Part shown: positions 14,246-20,799 of the stretch, piece after piece
Layout: every line of letters begins with the position of its first letter
Numbering within the stretch: the first letter of the stretch is position 1
Source: CAKSST01 sp045535505
Lineage (GTDB): Bacteria; Bacillota; Clostridia; Oscillospirales; Acutalibacteraceae
Length of the DNA: 20,952 nucleotides
Direction: 5' to 3'
Assembly: GCA_045535505.1 (NCBI GenBank)
Contig: JAZSLU010000030.1
Location: 1-20,952 of the forward strand
Notes under the pieces: generated by a model
Databases searched by the model: none
What the model was told of the DNA's origin: nothing
Seen by the model: only the letters and a program-made list of their open reading frames with translations
Made by a program: the position numbers and the translations under genes

Positions 14246-14977
14246 TTATTGCTTTCTCATTTGTCTAAAAAAACATAATATAGCCACCGCCGTTATTAAC
14301 ACACTGTACAAAAGAATGGGTAGGATGTGTGAAACTACACTCTCAAAAGTTCCGTTAAATAATGCCCTTTCCAGTTCTGCAGCGTGAACAAACGGAAGTG
14401 CGTTGGCTATTTTTTTGAAAGCATTGCCTGCAAGATTTAAATCAAACCATACACCCGAAAACCAGGCGGAAAGATTTGTCAGTAAAGCGCCGCAAATACC
14501 TCCAATCTGCTTGACGCCCAAAACACTTCCGCATAAAAGTCCAAGTGCAATATAAAAAATTGCTATAGGGATGATACCAATAACGGCATAAATAATGTTG
14601 ATGCTGACTTCGAGACCGAAAGGAATTGCAAATAAATAGCAAATTACAGTTTGCCCGATTGAGATGGGCAGAATCGGAAGCATATAGCCTATGATGAAGT
14701 CAATTTCTGTAAGCGGTGTTGTGTACAATCTCTGTAACAGAGCGCTTTCACGGTCTTTAGCAATCAAAGTCGCTGAAAACAGCGTCATAAACGAGAGCCC
14801 AAACACTGTAATACCCGGAGTCAAGGTGTTAATTTCAAACAGCTTTACCGGAATATTTGCTTGAATAGCGCTTAAAAGGACTAATAAGACCAAGGGGAAC
14901 CCCAATCCGAAAGCAAGATTGATTGGATCTCGCAAAATCTCTTTGGCGCATCTCTTGGAAAAAGTTATCATTCTCAT
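14246..14977 (-). CDS. ABC-2 type exporter, permease subunit
   Basis: A 243-residue membrane protein with about six predicted transmembrane segments and a short cytoplasmic N-terminus (KRCAKEILRDPINLAFGLGFPLVLLVLL). ABC-2 features include GLSFMTLFSATLIAKDRESALLQRLYTTPL, the coupling segment typical of drug and polysaccharide exporters, and the late ...PFVHAAELERALF block. ATG 14977 has AGGAGG 7 nt upstream and overlaps the ATPase stop by 4 nt (ATGA). Together the two genes make a complete export pump as a dimer of each subunit. The substrate is unknown. A drug or small peptide is plausible. Confidence 0.85.
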   Translation of the reverse strand: MRMITFSKRCAKEILRDPINLAFGLGFPLVLLVLLSAIQANIPVKLFEINTLTPGITVFGLSFMTLFSATLIAKDRESALLQRLYTTPLTEIDFIIGYMLPILPISIGQTVICYLFAIPFGLEVSINIIYAVIGIIPIAIFYIALGLLCGSVLGVKQIGGICGALLTNLSAWFSGVWFDLNLAGNAFKKIANALPFVHAAELERALFNGTFESVVSHILPILLYSVLITAVAILCFFRQMRKQ

Positions 14978-15702
14978 ATTTGCGCCTCCTTTATTATAGA
15001 AACGAAGGCTGTCTCAAAATCATCAGTTCCAGCTTTCTTGTTTAGTTCTTCTATTGTTCCTACTGCAAGGAGATGGCCGCTTTTCATAATGCCGATGCGG
15101 TCAGAAAGCGCCTTGGCTTCTTCCATATAATGTGTTGTCAAAATGATAGTTATTTTGCCTTTCAAACAGCGAATAACTTTCCAAAGCTCCTGCCTTGCGA
15201 GTACGTCCAAACCAAGAGTGGGTTCGTCCAAAAATAGAATTTTAGGTTCGCTAATCAATGCCATAGCAATGCTGACACGCCGCTGCCAGCCGCCCGATAA
15301 CTTACAGGTTTTTCTGCAAAGAATGTCATTCATAGAAAACTGAGAAGAAAGTTTTTGTATCTTCAGCTTGGTTTGTTCTTTGGAAAAACCATGGATGCCG
15401 CAGATTAACTCCAGATTTTCTTTTACGGAAAGGTTGGGCGCAATGGCGGTTTCTTGAGGTGATACACCAATTAAACGCTTTACTTGTTCGGGTTGATTGG
15501 TAACACTATATCCACCCACAACGGCATCTCCTTGGGTAGGTCTTGTCAGGCAGGAAAGCATTTTAATAGCCGTAGTCTTTCCGGCGCCGTTTATGCCGAG
15601 CAGAGAAAACAATTCACCTTGCCGAATTTCTAAATCGAGATTGGCTACAGCAGTCAGATTTTTGTACCGCTTGACAAGCCGGGATGTTTTTATTTCTTGC
15701 AT
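14974..15702 (-). CDS. ABC-2 type exporter, ATP-binding subunit
   Basis: A 242-residue ATPase that powers the adjacent permease. Walker A is GINGAGKTT (36-44), the Q-loop lies in VSPQETAIAP, the signature is LSGGWQRR, Walker B is ILFLDEPTLGLD and the H-loop histidine is in LTTHYMEEA. The pattern matches the CcmA/DrrA-type exporter ATPases. The ATG at 15702 is preferred over one at 15711 because AAAGGAGG lies 9 nt before it but directly abuts the first. No clear promoter with both boxes was found upstream; a TATTAT lies about 35 nt before the start. Confidence 0.9.
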   Translation of the reverse strand: MQEIKTSRLVKRYKNLTAVANLDLEIRQGELFSLLGINGAGKTTAIKMLSCLTRPTQGDAVVGGYSVTNQPEQVKRLIGVSPQETAIAPNLSVKENLELICGIHGFSKEQTKLKIQKLSSQFSMNDILCRKTCKLSGGWQRRVSIAMALISEPKILFLDEPTLGLDVLARQELWKVIRCLKGKITIILTTHYMEEAKALSDRIGIMKSGHLLAVGTIEELNKKAGTDDFETAFVSIIKEAQI

Positions 15703-15860
15703 ATATGTCATCCTCCTTTATCGTTAGCAGTACCATAATAGCAAATTAAAAAGAAGAAATGTTGTTTTTTGTCTGTTCGGTCATTTTTGGCATCTAATCG
15801 GTTTTTATAATATGCCATTTGCTGAATTTATGTCTTTTTTCAAGATGTAAAGTCTGTTTT
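15703..15860. other. Intergenic region between unknown gene and exporter
   Basis: About 150 bases hold TGGCAT (15788-15793) inverted as ATGCCA (15812-15817), which could be a weak terminator of the unknown gene on the minus strand. Otherwise nothing is recognised. Confidence 0.35.
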
Positions 15861-16613
15861 TTATCTCAAAAACAACTGAATCTCAACGTTTGAACTTAAT
15901 GTGCAGTTTTTGTCCAGTGTAGGAAGAAATGTTTTATCAAAAAATTCGGTTGAGCAAATTGGCAGAATATAATTTTGAGCGTTTTTTAAAAGAGCCGTTT
16001 CATAGTCAATTAGCGGGTTAATAAATCTTAAAAGTTTACCGCTTCGCAGTTCTAATTTGTCGCAAACCACATTGCCGTCACTAAGGCGCACACCTCGCAA
16101 TATCAAATTTTTTATGCGATGTCGTTGGGTTTTGTTAGTGAGGTTGTCGGTAATAAGAACAATGGGGTTTAATACGCTTTTTGCAAAGCTATTGAAAGTT
16201 ACGTCAAGCATAGCACCCTCAAAGGTTTGTGCAATATAGTCGGCGGTGGGATTGATGGGGTCGGCAAACAATACAAGCGAACCGTAATATCTGTCTTTTA
16301 TTGCTTTTTTATATACAAAAGTGAGCGGGTGGTTGCAAAACAGTTGGCTCACAGTTTCGAGTTGTGGCTCAAAAGAGCCGTTATCCATATACCAGTATCC
16401 CACAAACACGTCACATCCGCCTCGACGGTTAAAGTCTGCTGAAAATGTATATTCTCCCTCATCATATAAATTAAGGTCGGCATAAATGTTGTCCTGATTA
16501 TAAAACAAAGAAATTAATTGGTTGCCGTCAAAAAGTGTATTGCTTCTGTCGCTTTGTGTGGCGCCGCATAGCCATACACCTCCAAAATGGTCTTTTAGGT
16601 TGTGTGTAAACAT
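15861..16613 (-). CDS. Unrecognised 250-residue protein, possible phage-tail-like C-terminal module
   Basis: I do not recognise this protein. It has no signal peptide and no membrane segment, and is rich in beta-prone, aromatic stretches (GGVWLCGATQSDRSNTLFDG, CDVFVGYWYMDNGSFEPQ). The C-terminal third (IKNLILRGVRLSDGNVVCDKLELRSG...RFINPLIDYETALL) loosely recalls the LRGIPV-GNYTD-WICDEIDF type module I associate with Firmicutes prophage tail and baseplate proteins. That similarity is from memory and weak. The start ATG at 16613 has AAGGGG 7 nt before it. It stands alone between two transporter operons. It is a real gene by length, ribosome binding site and codon pattern, but its function is open. 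Confidence 0.7.
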   Translation of the reverse strand: MFTHNLKDHFGGVWLCGATQSDRSNTLFDGNQLISLFYNQDNIYADLNLYDEGEYTFSADFNRRGGCDVFVGYWYMDNGSFEPQLETVSQLFCNHPLTFVYKKAIKDRYYGSLVLFADPINPTADYIAQTFEGAMLDVTFNSFAKSVLNPIVLITDNLTNKTQRHRIKNLILRGVRLSDGNVVCDKLELRSGKLLRFINPLIDYETALLKNAQNYILPICSTEFFDKTFLPTLDKNCTLSSNVEIQLFLR

Positions 16614-16692
16614 TTTTTATCCCCTTTTGTGAAATTTATATTTTAAAAGGTAGCACAATAGGGGATATATTTAGTCTTTATTTTTTCCGCAA

Positions 16693-16725
16693 AAAAACAG
16701 CCAAACATTAAGTTTGGCTGTTTTT
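16693..16725. terminator. Intrinsic terminator at end of Crp/Fnr-transporter operon
   Basis: A stem of ACAGCCAAAC and GTTTGGCTGT around ATTAA with T runs on both sides. On the minus strand it lies directly after the ATPase stop codon. Confidence 0.88.
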
Positions 16726-16726
16726 A

Positions 16727-17281
16727 CTACATATTAATAATTTTTGCGCCCATAATTTCAGCATGAGCAATATCGTGGCTAACCATTACTATTGTTTTGT
16801 CGTCAAAAAGTCTTAAAATTTCGCTTGAAACTTTTTGCACGTTTTCTTTATCAATGGCACTAAATGGCTCGTCAAGCAACAATATATCAGCTTTGGCGCA
16901 AAGCGCTCGCGCTATGGCAGCACGTTGACGTTGACCGCCGCTCATTTTGTCAGGCTTTTTGTTTGTACACTCGGCAATGCCCAATGCATCAAGTACAGCA
17001 AGTGCTTGGCTTTTATCATCGGTTACAAGCATAATATTTTGCAATACATTTATGTGTGGACAAAGTCTGTGTTCTTGGAAAACGTAAGAAATATCACCGT
17101 TTACTGTGATGTTGCCGCTGTCTTGTCTTTCAAGCCCGGCAATTAAACGTAAAGCGGTGGTTTTACCGCAACCCGACTCGCCAAAAAGGCAAACCTTTTG
17201 GCCTTTTTTGACAGCAAGGTTAAAGTTTTCAAGAACGATTTTGTCTTTTCGCAAAAAGGTTACGTTTTCTAAAACAATCAT
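16727..17281 (-). CDS. NitT/TauT-type ABC transporter, ATP-binding subunit (short)
   Basis: A 184-residue ATPase of the nitrate/sulfonate/taurine (SsuB/TauB) import class. Walker A is GESGCGKTT (34-42), the Q-loop VFQEHRL, the signature MSGGQRQR, Walker B ILLLDEPFSAID, and the H-loop MVSHD. Unlike usual SsuB/TauB proteins (about 240-260 residues) it stops soon after the H-loop, so it lacks the C-terminal part. All catalytic motifs are intact, and an intrinsic terminator follows at once, so it is not obviously broken. AGGAGG lies 8 nt before ATG 17281, and the ATG overlaps the permease stop (ATGA). Confidence 0.9.
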   Translation of the reverse strand: MIVLENVTFLRKDKIVLENFNLAVKKGQKVCLFGESGCGKTTALRLIAGLERQDSGNITVNGDISYVFQEHRLCPHINVLQNIMLVTDDKSQALAVLDALGIAECTNKKPDKMSGGQRQRAAIARALCAKADILLLDEPFSAIDKENVQKVSSEILRLFDDKTIVMVSHDIAHAEIMGAKIINM

Positions 17282-18012
17282 TTTTGAAACCTCCTTGCCA
17301 ACAATTTAACAACCGATTCAAAGGCGGCGCTTATAATAATAATTACAACTGTCAGCGCCATAACCTGTGGGGTTTCAAGATTAATTTTTGCTTCATACAA
17401 CAAACTGCCTAAAGCAACGTTGGGTCGGCATATAACCTCTGCGGCAACGCCCGATTTCCAGGCAAAACCCAAACCCGTAACGCAGGAAGATATAAAAGAG
17501 GGCAAGACGGTAGGAATGTGTATGTTGAAAATTTGTTTTACTTTTGAAATTTTAAAAATTTTTGCCATCTCAATTAAGTTGACGTCGGTACTGTCAATGC
17601 CTTGGCGCACGTTTGTCCACACAACAGGCATAACCATTAAAAAAGAAATAAAAGTGGGGACTGCGCCAACACGAAGCCATACAAAAGCCAAAATAATAAA
17701 TGATGCAACAGGTGCGGCTCGTACGGTCTTTAAAAGAGGTGAACAAAGAAGGTCAAACAACTTAATATTTGCTGACAAAACAGCCCCTAAAACACCCAAA
17801 ACAACACCCAAAACAAAGCCACCTAAAATGCGTAGCAAACTCATTGAGGTGCTATGCCAAAATGAAAAGGTTGCACCAAAATTTATAAGTGTGTTTAATG
17901 TCGAAATGGGAGTAGGCAATAAAACCTCTTTGCCTATCAATATTGCAGCAATCTGCCATACTGCAAGCCAGAACAGCAGACTAATGCAAAATTTAAAAAT
18001 TTTATTTTTCAT
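17278..18012 (-). CDS. NitT/TauT-type ABC transporter, permease subunit
   Basis: A 244-residue permease with about six membrane segments and the EAA loop characteristic of importers (EMAKIFKISKVKQIFNIHIPTVLPSF). The GVAAEVI..P..LG block near the C-terminus is typical of SsuC/TauC relatives. The frame is open upstream to 18066, but ATG 18012 gives the natural N-terminus MKNKIFKF with a charged start and first membrane helix. It overlaps the binding-protein gene by 11 nt, so translation is probably coupled. No strong ribosome binding site is seen. Confidence 0.88.
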   Translation of the reverse strand: MKNKIFKFCISLLFWLAVWQIAAILIGKEVLLPTPISTLNTLINFGATFSFWHSTSMSLLRILGGFVLGVVLGVLGAVLSANIKLFDLLCSPLLKTVRAAPVASFIILAFVWLRVGAVPTFISFLMVMPVVWTNVRQGIDSTDVNLIEMAKIFKISKVKQIFNIHIPTVLPSFISSCVTGLGFAWKSGVAAEVICRPNVALGSLLYEAKINLETPQVMALTVVIIIISAAFESVVKLLARRFQK

Positions 18013-18985
18013 ACCAGAAATTGTCGTCAGGCATTTCACCGCCAATAGATGCAGGTTTTGCGTCAAATAAAACCTTCAAATAGCCGCTAAGCTGTGTTTT
18101 TAGCTCATCTCCGGTTACAAATGCAAGACCGCAGTCGGGAATAGCCTTAGTGGTAACGGCTGCAGGGGTAGGAACAATCTTTTTGCTCTCGCAAATTGCG
18201 GCTGCTGCGGCAGGGTCGGCTTTAACTGCTTCAATAGAAGCTTTATATTCGTCAAGGAAGGTTTTAATAGCCTCGGGGTTTTCTTTTATAACAGATTTTT
18301 GTGCAACAACGCAACCCATCATAATAGAGCTGTCTTCACCAACATCTTCCCAAACATCAGCAAGGTTGATAACATTTTTTATATCAGCCTTTGTTTTAAT
18401 AACGGTTGCGACAGGCTGGGGAACAATGCAAATTTCAGCCTTGCCTGATGCCATAAGGGTAGCAACCTCTTGCGCTTCAACTTTAAATTCAATTTTTATA
18501 TTTTTTGTTGGGTCGATGCCGTTTTTATTTAAAAGATGGTTTACGATATACTCGGGGTTAGAACCCTGACCGGGCATATAAACGGTTTTGCCTTTTAAAT
18601 CGGCAAAGCTTTTGACCTCGCCTGTTGTATCAAGAACATAAAGTACACTCAAAGTATTAACGGCAAGAATTTCAATCTCTTTGTTGGTTTTTGCATAAAG
18701 GTTTGCCGCAAGGTTGGTGGGAATGCAGGCGATGTCTGCTGTTTTGTTAATAACCTGTGCGGTTACATCCTCCGGAGCGGCGGCAACCGTAATGGTATAG
18801 TCGTTTTTTGTTTGGTTATTATCGCTTTTGTTTATAAGGTCAGCCATACCTACACCGGTAGGACCGCTAAGGCAATAAATGTTTAAAGATGCCGTTTCTT
18901 CCTGCTTCTTACCGCAAGCGCCAAGGCTTAAAATCATTACAAGGCAAAGTGCTGCGGCAAAAATTTTGGTTAATGTGTTTTTCAT
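18002..18985 (-). CDS. NitT/TauT-type ABC transporter, substrate-binding lipoprotein
   Basis: A 327-residue extracytoplasmic binding protein anchored by a lipid. The signal peptide ends in the lipobox LGAC (C24), followed by a polar linker GKKQEETA. The mature part has the NMT1/THI5/SsuA-like pattern: LNIYCLSGPTGVGMADL, DIACIPTNLAANLY, SFADLKGKTVYMPGQGSNPEYIVNHLL and GKAEICIVPQPVATV. Such proteins bind sulfonates, nitrate, bicarbonate or pyrimidine precursors of thiamine, and the substrate cannot be fixed here. AAAGGAAA lies before ATG 18985, which overlaps the regulator stop by 4 nt. Confidence 0.9.
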   Translation of the reverse strand: MKNTLTKIFAAALCLVMILSLGACGKKQEETASLNIYCLSGPTGVGMADLINKSDNNQTKNDYTITVAAAPEDVTAQVINKTADIACIPTNLAANLYAKTNKEIEILAVNTLSVLYVLDTTGEVKSFADLKGKTVYMPGQGSNPEYIVNHLLNKNGIDPTKNIKIEFKVEAQEVATLMASGKAEICIVPQPVATVIKTKADIKNVINLADVWEDVGEDSSIMMGCVVAQKSVIKENPEAIKTFLDEYKASIEAVKADPAAAAAICESKKIVPTPAAVTTKAIPDCGLAFVTGDELKTQLSGYLKVLFDAKPASIGGEMPDDNFWYEK

Positions 18986-19620
18986 TTTTTATTTTCCTTT
19001 CGATATATAAAATTTTGTCCGTTACGGACTATTATTTTGTCTTTTTCCAACGTTTCAATTGCTCTGTAAAGACTCGAACGGCCGATGTTTAATGTTTTTG
19101 AAAGTTCGGTCATTCCTTTGCTGATAACAACAAGACCGTCATTGTCGGCGTTTAATTCAAAAAAGTCACGCACCTTAGTTAAGGCATCTTTTGCTGAAAG
19201 TGAGCCTACACGGTCGTTTAAAAAACAAATGCGAGTGGTTAAAGCTTTAATGTAGTTTATTGCGGTTGTGGGATACATTTCAAAAATTTCAACTAGTAAC
19301 TCTTGGGGAATAAATAAAACCTCGCAGGACTTTTGAGCCAAAATATCAGTAACGTAGCGCTCTTTTTCAAACAAAGCTGCAGCGCCAAAAATGTCACCCT
19401 CATACAATCGCTTCATAACCGCACCGTCATTTTGCTTTGACGGTAAGTTTACCTTTGCCTCGCCACAAATTATTATTCCCAGACATTGAGAAAATTTTGA
19501 GTGAGTGAAGATGAAATCACCTTTATTAAAATGCGTTGCCGTAGGTAATATTTTTATAATATTGTTTATTGTTTGGCTATCTAAGCCGTCAAACAAAAAC
19601 CATTCTTTTAGGTCAAACAA
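18982..19620 (-). CDS. Crp/Fnr-family transcriptional regulator
   Basis: A 212-residue regulator with a cNMP-binding-like beta-roll domain (GDFIFTHSKFSQCLGIIICGEAKV ... LYEGDIFGAAALFE, about residues 33-95), a long dimerisation helix and a C-terminal winged helix (KGMTELSKTLNIGRSSLYRAIETLEKDKIIVRNG). There is no N-terminal cysteine cluster like that of FNR. The start is taken as TTG 19620, since GGTGAT (19630-19625, extended AAAGGTGGTGAT) lies 4 nt before it. Longer in-frame starts would place codons before the predicted transcription start. It is the first gene of the operon and its own promoter carries a palindrome over the start site, suggesting autoregulation. Confidence 0.88.
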   Translation of the reverse strand: MFDLKEWFLFDGLDSQTINNIIKILPTATHFNKGDFIFTHSKFSQCLGIIICGEAKVNLPSKQNDGAVMKRLYEGDIFGAAALFEKERYVTDILAQKSCEVLFIPQELLVEIFEMYPTTAINYIKALTTRICFLNDRVGSLSAKDALTKVRDFFELNADNDGLVVISKGMTELSKTLNIGRSSLYRAIETLEKDKIIVRNGQNFIYRKENKK

Positions 19621-19636
19621 TACTATCACCACCTTT

Positions 19637-19662
19637 AAAAGTGTCCCATTTGGTACACTTTT
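19637..19662. promoter_or_regulatory. 26-bp palindrome over the operon start (probable operator)
   Basis: AAAAGTGT at 19637-19644 mirrors ACACTTTT at 19655-19662, with CCA and TGG also matched inside. Eleven of thirteen half-site positions agree. It begins at the base next to the -10 box, so a bound dimer would block initiation. Confidence 0.72.
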
Positions 19663-19691
19663 ATTATAGACAGTGAAATTCCTTTTGTCAA
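19663..19691 (-). promoter_or_regulatory. Promoter of Crp/Fnr-transporter operon
   Basis: Minus strand: TTGACA (19691-19686), 17 nt, TATAAT (19668-19663), a full consensus promoter. Such a strong core promoter without control would be costly, consistent with repression. Confidence 0.88.
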
Positions 19692-19704
19692 GCAATAATA
19701 TTGC
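19692..19704. promoter_or_regulatory. 13-bp palindrome between two divergent -35 boxes
   Basis: GCAATA-A-TATTGC is perfect and lies between the -35 of the regulator operon and the -35 of the nucleoside-hydrolase-like gene, overlapping the latter by 4 bp. It is a possible shared operator. Confidence 0.5.
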
Positions 19705-19729
19705 AACAATGTCAATAATATGGTAATAT
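19701..19729 (+). promoter_or_regulatory. Promoter of nucleoside-hydrolase-like gene
   Basis: TTGCAA (19701-19706), 17 nt, TAATAT (19724-19729). The transcript should start near 19736, so the ATG at 19735 is not usable and the leader is only about 11 nt. Confidence 0.65.
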
Positions 19730-19746
19730 TATAAATGGTGATAACA

Positions 19747-20535
19747 ATGAAAAATTTAATTTTACTGTGTGATTATGGTCTTGACGATGCAGTAGCAACC
19801 GTGGCGCTTTTAAAAAACAAAAATATGTTTGGCCGCTTTGATATATTGGCTGTGGGTGGCAATGTGCCCGAGCGTGCGTCGTTTGACAATGCCGTTCGTC
19901 TGCTTTCGGTTTATAAGGGCGATAAAAGCGGAGTAACAGTAGTTGATACGTCCGAAATTGAACAACCTTCAGCATACCTTGCCGATATACATGGTGCAGA
20001 CGGAATGGGTGCGCTTTTTGATATGCCAAAGCAAAACGATATACCGGTTGTAAAGTTTGGCGATTGGATTAAAACGGTAAGCGCCGAAAACAGCATTATT
20101 GTAAGTTTGGGTCCTTGCACCGTCACACAAATCATTTTAGAAAGAGTAGGCGAGTGTGAACTTTTGCTTATGGGCGGACACGTTAAAGCCGAACCAAACT
20201 ATAAAGGTTTTGAGTTTAATTACGGCATTAACCCGCCTGCCTTTGCCGCATGCTTTAAATATCCCCATACGGTTGCAACGCTTGACACCTGTCATGTTGA
20301 CCGCCTTAATTTCTATAACGAGAATCCATTAACAGACGAGCTTATGCGTATAATGGTTGATAAAATTAATCAACTTGATAAACTTCGTGGATTTAAACTC
20401 ACTTGTGTTTATGATTATATTGCCGTTTGCAGCCTAATTTACCCCGAAAGATATGTAACAAAAACCGTAACCGACCCATTTGGCAACGTCATAAATCAGC
20501 TTGAATATGTATCAAACGAGCCGTTGGTAGTATAA
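19747..20535 (+). CDS. Nucleoside-hydrolase-family protein (IunH/Rih-like)
   Basis: A 262-residue protein of the inosine-uridine nucleoside hydrolase family, which cuts the N-glycosidic bond of ribonucleosides. The N-terminal metal motif reads LLCDYGLDDA, so D9, D13 and D14 are present while the first aspartate of the usual DxDxxxDD is a leucine. Also seen are HGADGMG (82-88), LGPCT with T125, FEFN (E156, N158) and VYDYIAV with D223, where the usual preceding histidine is tyrosine. It is shorter than typical members (about 310). ATG 19747 is chosen for GGTGAT 4 nt upstream. It is divergent from the Crp/Fnr operon. Activity is plausible but specificity may be altered. Confidence 0.83.
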   Translation: MKNLILLCDYGLDDAVATVALLKNKNMFGRFDILAVGGNVPERASFDNAVRLLSVYKGDKSGVTVVDTSEIEQPSAYLADIHGADGMGALFDMPKQNDIPVVKFGDWIKTVSAENSIIVSLGPCTVTQIILERVGECELLLMGGHVKAEPNYKGFEFNYGINPPAFAACFKYPHTVATLDTCHVDRLNFYNENPLTDELMRIMVDKINQLDKLRGFKLTCVYDYIAVCSLIYPERYVTKTVTDPFGNVINQLEYVSNEPLVV

Positions 20536-20545
20536 AATAAAAAAA

Positions 20546-20592
20546 CACAGGTGTTTTAAACATTTTTTGCTTGACAAGTAAAAACACCTGTG
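20546..20592. repeat. 12-bp inverted repeat enclosing the tRNA promoter -35
   Basis: CACAGGTGTTTT (20546-20557) is perfectly inverted as AAAACACCTGTG (20581-20592), with a 23-nt loop holding the -35 box TTGACA. It may be a terminator of the upstream gene, a regulatory fold or both. The first arm alone is a weak A/U-rich hairpin before TTTTTT. Confidence 0.6.
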
Positions 20593-20599
20593 GTATATT
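20571..20599 (+). promoter_or_regulatory. Promoter of the tRNA cluster
   Basis: TTGACA (20571-20576), 17 nt, TATATT (20594-20599), with the first tRNA starting 21 nt downstream. Confidence 0.85.
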
Positions 20600-20619
20600 A
20601 TTTAGGCGCTGTAGAAAAC

Positions 20620-20695
20620 GCTGGTGTAGCTCAGTTGGTAGAGCAGCTGATTTGTAATCAGCAGGTCGGGGGTTCAAGTCCGTCCACCAGCTCCA
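20620..20695 (+). tRNA. tRNA-Thr (anticodon TGT)
   Basis: A complete cloverleaf. The acceptor GCTGGTG pairs with CACCAGC, the discriminator is T and CCA is encoded. The D-arm is AGCTCAGTTGGTAGAGC. The anticodon stem is GCTGA/TCAGC with loop TTTGTAA, anticodon UGU. The T-arm GGGGG-TTCAAGT-CCGTC has a G-G mismatch in the middle of the stem, unusual for this tRNA. Confidence 0.95.
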
Positions 20696-20714
20696 CAGCA
20701 TATAAATTTAATAT

Positions 20715-20799
20715 GGGAGAGTTCCCGAGTGGCCAAAGGGGGCAGACTGTAAATCTGTTGTCAACGACTTCAATGGTTCGAATCCATTCTCTCCCACCA
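20715..20799 (+). tRNA. tRNA-Tyr (anticodon GTA)
   Basis: A complete class II tRNA. The acceptor GGGAGAG pairs with CTCTCCC, the discriminator is A and CCA is encoded. The anticodon stem is GCAGA/TCTGT with loop CTGTAAA, anticodon GUA. A long variable arm is present as expected for tyrosine tRNA, and the T-arm is AATGG-TTCGAAT-CCATT. It is 19 nt after tRNA-Thr, in the same transcript. Confidence 0.96.

Noticed and set aside
17420..18070. A 216-residue plus-strand frame opposite the permease gene
   Set aside because: It is a shadow of the conserved permease; no start signal and no family pattern.
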